Source: Bryopsis sp. KO-2023
Taxonomy: Eukaryota > Chlorophyta > Ulvophyceae > Bryopsidales > Bryopsidaceae
Direction of reading: 5' to 3'
NCBI GenBank assembly: GCA_030272585.1
Contig: BSYQ01000002.1
Location: forward strand, 6,634,001 to 6,698,000
Length of the DNA stretch: 64,000 nt
The position numbers were made by a program, and so were the translations under genes. A model generated the notes under the pieces. It did not search any database. It was not told the origin of the DNA and saw nothing but the letters and a program-made list of their open reading frames with translations. Shown here piece by piece: positions 56,301 through 64,000 of this stretch (position 1 is the first letter of the stretch; every line of letters starts with the position of its first letter).

Positions 56301-56740
56301 CCCCCAAATCATCACCACCCTGAAACACCTCAACCTCAGCACCTCTAGACAACCAGAAAAATAAATCAAAGGCCCCAAATCATCACCACCCTGAAACACC
56401 TCAACGTCAGCACCTCTAGACACCCAGCAAAAAATCAAGCCCCAAAATCATCACCACCCTGAAACACCTCAACTCCAGCACCTCTAGACAACCAGAAAAA
56501 TAAATCAAGCCCCAAATCATCACCACCCTGAAACACCTCAACCTCAGCACCTCTAGACAACCAGTAAAAAAAATCAAAGCCCCCAAATCATCACCACCCT
56601 GAAACACCTCAACCTCAGCACCTCTAGACAACCAGAAAAATAAATCAAGCCCCAAATCATCACCACCCTGAAACACCTCAACCTCAGCACCTCTAGACAA
56701 CCAGTAAAAAAAATCAAAGCCCCCAAATCATCACCACCAG
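50352..56740 (+). repeat. Minisatellite with higher-order repeat structure
   Basis: About 6.4 kb of ~57-71-bp monomers based on AAATCATCACCACCCTGAAA, CACCTCAACCTCAGCACCTC and an A-rich tail. At least five monomer types differ by CACCTC/CTTCTC, CACCACC/CACTACC/CCCCACC, GACAACCAG/GCCACCTAG, and a shortened CCTCGCACCAGC type. They recur as a five-monomer unit of ~336 bp (for example starting near 52217, 52626, 52962, 54146, 54482) mixed with two-monomer units of ~140 bp. A 553-bp super-unit is perfectly repeated near 55030 and 55583. No gene inside. Confidence 0.97.
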
Positions 56741-56878
56741 CCCAACCAGCCCCCAACCAGCCCACCCAGCCCAACCAGCCCAACCAACCCAACCAGCCCA
56801 AACAGCCCAAACAGCCCAAACAGCCCAAACAGCCCAAACAGCCCAAACAGCCCAAACTGCCCAAACTGCCCAAACTTG
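56741..56878 (+). repeat. AGCCCAAAC short tandem repeat
   Basis: The minisatellite passes into degenerate CCCAACCAG units and then about nine copies of the 9-mer AGCCCAAAC. Confidence 0.9.
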
Positions 56879-57215
56879 TGAACGCAACAAAGCCGTATTT
56901 GTTCCACGAACGAAAGGTTTCTTGTATATACAAGAATATTAAAATACAAAATATATTTTGCGATAGTAAGGATATCAGTCACAGACATTTGTCTCCGAAC
57001 GTCGATCGCAACAGAATAAAAACACCAGTTCCAACGGGAAAACAAAACCAAAACCAAAACCAAAACTTGTGAACGCAACTAAGCCGTATTTGTTTTCCGA
57101 ACAAAACGTTTCTTGTATTTTTGTGGTAGAAAGGAATTCAGTCACGGGCATTCGTCTCCGAACGTCGATCGCAACATAATAAAACAGTTCCAACGGGAAA
57201 CCAAAACGAAACGAG
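56879..57215 (+). repeat. Tandem pair of ~150-190-bp units
   Basis: Two related units each hold CTTGTGAACGCAAC, AAGCCGTATTTGTT, CTCCGAACGTCGATCGCAAC and CAGTTCCAACGGGAAA, separated by a short CAAAAC repeat. Non-coding. Confidence 0.85.
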
Positions 57216-57589
57216 ACGTAGCACTTGTCAACTTGTGTGGAACTTGTGGAAGTAATATATGCGTGAATATATATGACGCGCGGTGCGACTGGCGGAGAAT
57301 TGACAGAAACTCTTGATTGGGAGGTTTCTGTCCGATTGATGAGACCCATTTACCTCCGTTTCTTTCCTTGCCGACGCGTGAGCTCACGTGATGAGAAGCT
57401 CACTCTTTTCTCCTCTTGTGAGTAAGTGGCTGCGTGAATCGGTTCTGATTAGTCACTCTCTTTTTCCCTTCAGGGACTGTTGGCTTTCGATGCACTATGG
57501 GAAATTCACCCCTGTGCGACCAAACTTGTAATGTCGCAGTGAAGTGTACAGAGTCGTGCACGCGACGTCAACGGTCGCACCCCTGTGCG

Positions 57590-58560
57590 CCCAGGTAGCC
57601 ACCCGTATTCGACCTAAAATTTAAAGTCGCACAGAGGTGACGTCTTTGATGCAGTCCCCAGTCGCAGAGACAAAAAACAGTCGCACCTGTGTGCGACATA
57701 AGTGTGTGCGACCGAAATATTGAGGTCGCAGAAGCTTTAGGTCGCAGGGGTGTGCGACCAGGTAGCCACCCATATGCGACCGAAACAAAAATCGTCACAG
57801 TTAGGTCGCACCTGTGTGCGACCAGGTAGCCACCCATATGCGACCGAGGAAAAAGTCGTGGAAATTAGGTCGCACCTGTGTGCGACCAGGTAGCCACCCA
57901 TATGCGACCGGGGAAAAAGTCGTCACAGTTAGGTCGCACCTGTGTGCGACCAGGTAGCCACCCATATGCGACCGAGACAAAAATCGTCACAGTTAGGTCG
58001 CACCTGTGTGCGACCAGGTAGCCACCCATATGCGACCGAGACGAAAATCGTCACAGTTAGGTCGCACCTGTGTGCGACCAGGTAGCCACCCATATGCGAC
58101 CGAGGAAAAAGTCGTGGAAATTAGGTCGCACCTGTGTGCGACCAGGTAGCCACCCATATGCGACCGGGGAAAAAGTCGTCACAGTTAGGTCGCACCTGTG
58201 TGCGACCAGGTAGCCACCCATATGCGACCGAGACAAAAATCGTCACAGTTAGGTCGCACCTGTGTGCGACCAGGTAGCCACCCATATGCGACCGAGACGA
58301 AAATCGTCACAGTTAGGTCGCACCTGTGTGCGACCAGGTAGCCACCCATATGCGACCGAGGAAAAAGTCGTGGAAATTAGGTCGCACCTGTGTGCGACCA
58401 GGTAGCCACCCATATGCGACCGGGGAAAAAGTCGTCACAGTTAGGTCGCACCTGTGTGCGACCAGGTAGCCACCCATATGCGACCGAGACAAAAATCGTG
58501 GGAATTGAGTCGCATGCAGATGCGACCAGACAGCCACCCTTGTGCGACTTACAACATTAA
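57590..58560 (+). repeat. 63-bp satellite of palindromic GTCGCAC motifs
   Basis: About 14 units of ~63 bp, each with AGGTCGCACCTGTGTGCGAC, CAGGTAGCCACCCATATGCG and a variable spacer. Spacer types (GAGGAAAAAGTCGTGGAAA, GGGGAAAAAGTCGTCACAG, GAGACAAAAATCGTCACAG, GAGACGAAAATCGTCACAG) recur in that fixed order of four, giving a 252-bp higher-order unit. It lies just inside the left TIR and expands the element's subterminal motif. Confidence 0.95.
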
Positions 58561-59405
58561 TCTCATATTACATATCATTCCTTCCCCCACCCCCAATAAA
58601 CAACAATTCCCACCCAGAGGTAAAACATTCGTTCAAATATATTCCAATTCCCATAGAACTTCACCATTCCAATCTTTCTCGATCAAAACATCGACCTCTC
58701 TTCCAGTCTGAGTTCCCCTAGAAAATCTATGTTCCCTGGTTCCAGCCAGAGTGGCTTCCAGCAAGAGCCCTCATCAAAATCAACAGGTAAATCCATACCC
58801 CCCTCATCACACTTCCTTTCCCCACAGTGTAACCCCCCCTGCCACCCTTGATGCCCCCATCATACCACAGACATACCCCCTTCAAGAGGAACCGGGGCAA
58901 ACAGAGCACATCGGAATTCGTATCGTTATTTGCTCCCCACAACCGTGATTGCCGGTCACCTCTTCGGATCGTTGATCGACTGCCCTTCATGCAGCTTTCC
59001 ATTCCGACCATGGATACCCCTCCATTTCCTGAATACTCTGATTAGGCTGTGGAAGGCATAGGAAAACAAGAATTTCAGTCGACACTAGCTGAAATTTGAT
59101 GGAATTTCAGGCCACCAGCGTGTAGGCCTCTTCGAACAGGAAGCCAAGTATTAACACCGGAATGGCTGGGACGGCATGTTGATAAAACATGTGATCTGCA
59201 GGCTCCCATTTCACAGCCGACTCTCGTAACAATTTGTCTTCTTCATCCAGGTCAGAATCCCCTTACAAAAATAACAAAAAGAAAAGGCGTCGATTTCGAA
59301 TCAGCTTTTGCTGGGGGGGGGTACGTTTCATGAACCAAACAAAACCCTTTGAAAACATGAATAGGACGGGGAAGAAAGAGGGGTGATTGTTTTGGTGTGT
59401 TTTAC
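58561..59405. other. Interior of the CACTA element, no gene seen
   Basis: A minus-strand frame at 58727-59011 is weakly protein-like (VWIYLLILMRALAGSHSGWN) but has no clear splice sites. Confidence 0.3.
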
Positions 59406-59553
59406 CTAAAATGGATTCCACCCTCTTGGCCGGCTCAGATGGTGTCGAAGTGTCTCTTTCGACCAGCGACAGTAAGAACCTTCCTCCTTGAGCAATTGTC
59501 CACACCAACATGGACATCGCCCCCCATATCAGCGATGCATCCGTGGAGCTGGC
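59406..59553 (-). CDS. Candidate membrane-protein exon inside the CACTA element
   Basis: Between acceptor GTGGTTCAG and donor TTAG|GTAAAA the frame reads ASSTDASLIWGAMSMLVWTI, then AQGGRFLLSLVERDTSTPSE and PAKRVESIL. It is one membrane-like segment followed by a polar stretch. It lies downstream of the stop of the 59622-60975 gene, and its phase does not join that gene, so it may be another gene or a rearranged part. Confidence 0.35.
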
Positions 59554-59621
59554 CTGAACCACTGCACCACCCAACCCCATTTTTTTATCTATTCACATTC
59601 TTGTACACACCTCTTTCAAGC

Positions 59622-60975
59622 TTAGTCTGGCAGTTCAACTAACCATACGGTTTCTTCAGGCAAAACATTTCCAACTGTGAGTGAGTGCAATGCTTTTTCC
59701 TTTGAGAATGCTTTCAGCCAAAACAACTTACAGAAGCCAGCGAGACCGATCATCAACGCAAGTTGCTGTTTACGGAGCATCGATTTCCCGAAAATTTGCA
59801 CATCGAAAGCCACCTCCAGCAAAATCAGCGAAAAGCAAATCCAGGTGATAAGGAAAACCACGCCTTGAAGCACACCCCCAGAACAAGGGACAAAAACTGC
59901 GAAACACAGATGCACCTGAAACCAAGTCAAAAACAAATGATAGGCACCAAAAAAAAAACCCAATTCTTTCATGAGCGAGCATGTGAAACAATTGCAAGCA
60001 GCTTCCCGTTGCCCTTTCAGATCCTTGATTATGGAAGGTTTCTGCAGCTGCTTGCCATTGGCCAAACTTTGTCCAATGCACAACTGTGAATTCGACTTTT
60101 GAAGTAGGTGTTGATGGCAGAAAAAATGGAATATACACACACACAATATTTCCAGGAAGGGCATAAATTTTCAGCAGACAGTGACTGAGCTGCTACTCAC
60201 TTGGATTGCATGGACAAGCGTGACTAATAGATTGGAGCGGAGCCTCATCCAGCTATAGCTTTTCAGGGAAACTATTCCACCCAGGCTTAATCCCCATAGG
60301 ACAAGCGGCAACGGAATCATGTGCCAAAATGCAATTAGAAACGGAGTTTTCACCAGCCAAGCGCATCTCTGTCGCAAACAAAATAAAGCCACTCTTCACC
60401 TTACAGTGAAAGGCTTGTTTTTTGGGATTGCATGTTCCTAGCTTCCTTCTTGCAATGATGATTGTCACTTTTTTTCGCACTGAGAATTGTTATGTTCGCC
60501 TATTTTCAGGAACAGGCTGGAAGTCGAAGGGAAACAAAGATTAAAACACGACATACATATAGAAGCTTTTTCAGCAACAAAATACACAGCTGGATCTGCA
60601 TCCTATCTTTCTGATTTTGATTGGCTATAAGCAACTCCCAGGCCCCACCCCCCAAACGTTATTAATAAAATGAAACATTAGAAAATCTTGTTTGACAGGA
60701 CACCCCCCCCTCCCTCGTTTTTACCTTTTCCCAGTCTTTTTTCAATTTGATCAAAGAGGGTTTCTTACTTTTTGGGGGGGGGGGAGTTTAAACATAATCA
60801 GCTTCCCAATTACAACCAAAACATTTACCTCCAGCAGCACCAGCCCAGCGGCTTGGCAGGCAGCATACACAGCCAAGAACACGTAATACTTAGAGCCTTG
60901 AATCACTCGTCCCACTGCTTCAAAATCCTGGTCTTCCGCTTCGACACTCCCTTCCACTCCAAGGCCCCCCCCTTG
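59622..60975 (-). CDS. Multi-exon multi-pass membrane protein, family unknown
   Basis: Four exons keep one open frame with consistent phases: 60975-60829 (EAVGRVIQGSKYYVFLAVYA, donor GTAAAT), 60368-60201 (AWLVKTPFLIAFWHMIPLPL, donor GTGAGT), 60083-59732 (GVVFLITWICFSLILLEVAF, donor GTAAGT) and 59674-59622 (GNVLPEETVWLVELPD, TAA). Acceptors are GTTGCAG, GCGACAG, TTCACAG and CTCACAG. At least four hydrophobic segments suggest an integral membrane protein. The 5' end is unresolved: an upstream frame with MESNDGEASKREALRKAGQD (about 61105) is separated by a TGA. I do not recognise the family. It lies wholly within a CACTA transposon, suggesting capture of a host gene with its introns. Confidence 0.55.
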
Positions 60976-61334
60976 CTGCAACTTTCTCTTTCATTCGTTC
61001 GAAGTTTTTCCCTTCTCAGCTTGCTCCTTCAAACTTTTTTGAAAGTAGTCCTGACCGGCTTTCCGCAGCGCCTCTCTTTTGGAGGCTTCGCCATCATTCG
61101 ACTCCATTTCCAATCTGGCAAGCCCCCCCAAACACGGAAGCCAAGGAAAAATCCCTGACGAACAAAGCCGCGTCTTGAAGCAGCTTTCTCGTGGGGGCGC
61201 TGCAATAGTAGGCGCTGGGCTGGAAGCAGGGTGCCGAAGAAAATGAAACCAAAACGTCGTATAGGTTTTGTTGTTGCAGTGATTAGTCATATCGCTGCTG
61301 GCAACGGATTCTAAGAAGAAGAAGAAAAAAAAAT

Positions 61335-61450
61335 ACAAGTCGCACACGCTATGCGACTAAAGTGAAAGTCGCACATCGTGTGCGACCTGTTTGTTTCCCG
61401 GTGCGACCTTATCAGTTCAGTCGCACATCGCGTGCGACCTGCTTGTTCTC
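61335..61450. repeat. Right subterminal GTCGCAC/GTGCGAC motifs
   Basis: Several palindromic pairs such as AGTCGCACATCGTGTGCGAC near the right end of the CACTA element mirror the left satellite. In CACTA elements such motifs usually bind a transposon-encoded protein. Confidence 0.8.
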
Positions 61451-61524
61451 CCGTCCCCGACCCACCCTGACGACTGTGTCGTCGAACATAAGAAAATGCT
61501 CCAATTTTCATCAGAGCTTTCAGA

Positions 61525-61595
61525 AGGGGCGTCTGGGAGTCGAACCCAGATACGCCGAACGTCCCCGAAGCGTTAACCACTCTTTCGCTGCGTGG
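61525..61595 (-). tRNA. tRNA-like fragment, Pro-like
   Basis: The T-arm CTGGG TTCGACT CCCAG and 3' acceptor ACGCCCC are good. AACGC TTCGGGG ACGTT could be an anticodon arm with CGG (Pro) and one mismatch. GAGTGGTTAA is D-arm-like. No 5' acceptor half pairs with ACGCCCC, so it looks like a degraded tRNA inside the CACTA end. Confidence 0.3.
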
Positions 61596-61669
61596 AAAGC
61601 GGCTTTGGCTTTCCAAACCTGTGCGACCGTATTTTCGCACGGTCGCACAGGGGTGGATTTCCCATAGTG

Positions 61670-63763
61670 TTGGGGTTCCCTTTTCAAAAAATTATTCAGC
61701 CCCACCCCCCTTCAAAAATCACTCTACAAATTTCCACGAAGACATCCACAGAGCGCTTTCTGGCCAGGAAAAGAAAAATAATGGAATAAGTCGTACCGTG
61801 GTAAACATTTTGTCCCAGTCCTCCCTGAGAAACGAGAAAGAAAAGAAAAAACTGCTAGCAGAAACGCGGCGTACCCTTGATTTTTTTTTCTACCACGAGT
61901 CATCGCTGTCGCAGAAAATTTCCCGTCCGACCCTTGTCTCGACGATTTCGCTCCTTCCAGATTATAGTCCCGCAGTTTCGCCAGAGCGAAAAAAGCCGAC
62001 AGGGTTAAAATAAATACGCAGCGTTTTCTTTCCACGACTCAGAAGGACGAAAAAAAACCCAAACCGTCGAAACAGGAAACTCTCTTTTCGATAGGTAGAC
62101 GGGAAAACTGAAAATCATTTACTTGATTGGAAAAGAAAGAAATATCTTCATTGGTGTGAGAAAGATCTCGAACAAAAGTGACGTAATCAAAGGAAGTTCT
62201 GATCGCATCCCACAAACACTCGGCAGAAGTCGGTGGAGTGGCTGCGCCAAGAAGAACTTGTTTGATATCGCAGAGCCGCACGATTCGCTTTCCCTGGGGG
62301 CGTTTTTGCTTCCGCAATTCTCGCTTTCAGCCAAAACCCAGACAGGAGCCGAAGACGGTTTGACAGGGTGTGAGGAGACTGAGTAAGACTGCCGGTTTGG
62401 TCTTTGGACTGCGGTGTTTTTTGGGGGTCTTCGCGACGTTCTTTTCTTTTTTTTTAATTGTGCATACTCTCTGGCGCCTTCCTTGTGACTTTTTGCCGCA
62501 CTGGGCTGGGGTGGGGAACCTTTTTTTTCGTTTGCTGGTGCTGGGATACCCCACAGCTCTTTTTCCGTTTGAAAAGACTTGCGCGCTCGGCAAGGCAGCC
62601 AGCAAAAACCTTGTTTGTGAGAGCGTCGATTTTTAGAGCGCAGAGTGGCTCCTCCCGCAAGATATTGTCGATTGATTGATCAATCGGGGTTTTTTTTCGA
62701 ACTGAAGGGGGACGCAACGATGAGCGACTATATCCCGGTCGAATGGGACTTGCCCTGGCATATCATGTTCGATATTTTTGGAAGGATTCCTGCTGAATCG
62801 CTTGCTAGATGCTCTTGTGTGGCCACAACTTGGCGAGAAGTGACGAATGGGGAATCGTCCTTGAAAAGAAAAATGGGCTTGGAGCGTGCGTGGTTGCATG
62901 AACCAAAAGAGCCCATTATTCACAAGGGCAAAAATGATTTTGTTGCAATTTGTTGTGCGAAGATGGAGAATTTTATTGCCTTGGGTGGTGAAGACGGGTT
63001 CAAGGTGTTCGATTTCGATTGCAAAGAATTTATTTTTGAATGTGAGGAGATTGACATCGTGTTTAGTCTCTCTTTTGTGGATGGGATGCTTGTGACGGGG
63101 GATATTAGAGGTAAGTTGTGTGGATGGGAGACATCCATATGGAAAAAGCTTTTTTGCTTGTCAATTTTTGATTCCAGTATCTTATCGATTGCGGGCCTTA
63201 ACGACAACGTGGCGATTGGGGGCACAGATGGGAAGCTCCAACTGTGGAGAAAAGGGGTGTGGGAGCTCGATCAATCTCTTCAAGGTCATGAAGGTGGTGT
63301 TTTTCGCCTCTTGCCCCAACCACACAATCTCTTGATCAGTGGGTCACGAGATGACACCATTCGAATATGGAACTTGGTTGATTATGTTTGCCTTAGAGTG
63401 ATTGATGGACAAAAACTGGGAGCATTCTGCATGGATGTTTCCGATGGGCTCATTTTTTGTGGAGCGTTTGATGGCAACATTCGCTCGTGGGACTTTGAAA
63501 GCGGTCAGCAGGTGCAAACCTTTCGAGATCACGTAAATGTTGTGACCACTGTTGTTGTTAAAGGAGGTCGGATGTTCACAGGATCCTTTGATGGAACGAT
63601 AAAAATATGGGATGCAAAAAAGGGCGAGTGTGTGCGGAGTTTTGATTGTTCGTATGATAGGGAGCAAGCAGCGGTGTATGTGTTATGGGTGGATGATGAA
63701 AAGATGGTGGTCGTTTCTGGTAGCGGGAGGATTTGCGAGTGGGATTTTTCTGAGGGGTTGTGA
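61670..63763 (+). repeat. Segmental duplication carrying an F-box gene, copy 2
   Basis: Paralogous to 29405-31534 over the ~1.05-kb upstream region and the gene. It begins exactly at the right edge of the CACTA element (TTGGGGTTCCCTTTTC). Confidence 0.85.
62720..63763 (+). CDS. F-box/WD40-repeat protein, single exon
   Basis: A 347-aa intronless gene starting MSDYIPVEWDLPWHIMFDIF. An in-frame ATG 25 codons upstream would give 372 aa but lies in the non-coding leader of the paralogue. The F-box is at residues ~8-41 and WD-like repeats follow, with SGSRDDTIRIWNLV, GAFDGNIRSWDFESG and TGSFDGTIKIWDAKK, ending GRICEWDFSEGL. It is most similar to the 30482 gene. The leader holds the palindrome CGATTGATTGATCAATCG (62669-62686). 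The stop is TGA. A role as SCF substrate receptor is inferred. Confidence 0.92.
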   Translation: MSDYIPVEWDLPWHIMFDIFGRIPAESLARCSCVATTWREVTNGESSLKRKMGLERAWLHEPKEPIIHKGKNDFVAICCAKMENFIALGGEDGFKVFDFDCKEFIFECEEIDIVFSLSFVDGMLVTGDIRGKLCGWETSIWKKLFCLSIFDSSILSIAGLNDNVAIGGTDGKLQLWRKGVWELDQSLQGHEGGVFRLLPQPHNLLISGSRDDTIRIWNLVDYVCLRVIDGQKLGAFCMDVSDGLIFCGAFDGNIRSWDFESGQQVQTFRDHVNVVTTVVVKGGRMFTGSFDGTIKIWDAKKGECVRSFDCSYDREQAAVYVLWVDDEKMVVVSGSGRICEWDFSEGL

Positions 63764-64000
63764 GCTTTGTCTTGTTTGATGCAATTTTCTTATATCACTC
63801 AAAATATTTTGGGTATTTTGCCTATTTTGGGTAGTCAGAATGTACCTGAAACAGTACAGCACACAGCATACTTCTTCTTGCAAGGTTACCCTCCCCTCCA
63901 AAGCCGTTCGCTGTTTCTCAACACTCTTCGTGATCGTTGAGGGTGAGGTTTGTGTCCCTGTGTTTTTTCCGGGTTCCATTCATTTCGTCGAACTTCGTTT
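63764..64000. other. 3' flank, nothing seen
   Basis: Short non-coding end of the window. Confidence 0.35.

Larger units (their letters stand above)
57493..61669. mobile_element. CACTA-type DNA transposon carrying a gene
   Basis: A 29-bp TIR starting CACTATGGGAAAT and ending TGTGCGACC lies at 57493-57521 and, inverted, at 61641-61669, with 28 of 29 positions equal. CACTA ends and many short subterminal GTCGCAC/GTGCGAC motifs are diagnostic of the CACTA/EnSpm superfamily. Flanking triplets are ATG and TTG, so a clean 3-bp duplication is not seen. The right flank matches the F-box block at 29405. No transposase is visible. Instead the element holds a multi-exon membrane-protein gene (59622-60975) and an extra exon at 59406-59553. 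It is probably non-autonomous with a captured gene. Confidence 0.85.

Noticed and set aside
55030-56933. Leu/Val/Gly-rich minus-strand frames in the minisatellite
   Set aside because: They are stop-free stretches produced by the tandem repeat; the pattern follows the monomers exactly.
50352-58560. CRISPR-like periodic arrays
   Set aside because: There are no unique spacers between constant repeats. The spacing units are themselves repeated, as in satellites, and the context is eukaryotic.

Overview
This is nuclear DNA of a eukaryote, most likely a photosynthetic protist or alga. The evidence is: genes with GT-AG introns, several single-exon F-box/WD40 genes, Pol III-type tRNA genes, a chromodomain Ty3/gypsy retrotransposon, CACTA-like DNA transposons, large satellites, and a broken DUF1995-family gene (that family is known from plants, algae and cyanobacteria). 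I cannot name the species. Most of the window is non-coding and repeat-rich. || Layout. 0-5.9 kb: non-coding DNA, two copies of a ~215-bp Pol III-like repeat, and a DUF1995 gene interrupted by TAG. 5.9-15 kb: two F-box/WD40 genes on the minus strand, dispersed repeats, and a duplicated block carrying tRNA-Arg and a damaged tRNA-Leu. 16.9-22.0 kb: a 5.1-kb terminal-inverted-repeat (TIR) element inserted into a repeat whose unoccupied copy survives at 8.5 kb. A second TIR element is apparently nested inside it. 22.7-32 kb: two more F-box/WD40 genes, candidate exons and repeats. 33.46-39.11 kb: a complete chromovirus with seemingly identical 273-bp LTRs, a GATTT target duplication and an intact 1465-aa polyprotein. 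The polyprotein has an NPPF methyltransferase-like segment and no recognisable capsid domain. 39-50 kb: tRNA-like genes, the second copy of the tRNA block (where a tRNA-Arg body carries a Leu-type AAG anticodon), a spliced micro-gene with two F-boxes, and a 2OG-Fe(II) oxygenase-like gene cut by TAG. 50.3-56.7 kb: a minisatellite with higher-order structure. 57.5-61.7 kb: a CACTA element with 29-bp TIRs (28/29 matching). It contains a 63-bp palindromic satellite as subterminal repeat and, in place of a visible transposase, a multi-exon membrane-protein gene. 61.7-63.8 kb: a segmental copy of the 29.4-31.5-kb F-box block. || How it fits together. The window looks like a gene-poor, transposon-rich region in which a small F-box/WD40 family has spread by segmental duplication. 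F-box/WD40 proteins are usually substrate receptors of SCF ubiquitin ligases. Three otherwise gene-like reading frames are altered by in-frame TAG. Decay is the simplest explanation, but the pattern is worth testing. Repeat similarity, TIRs, target duplications, hairpins and intron phases were all judged by eye.
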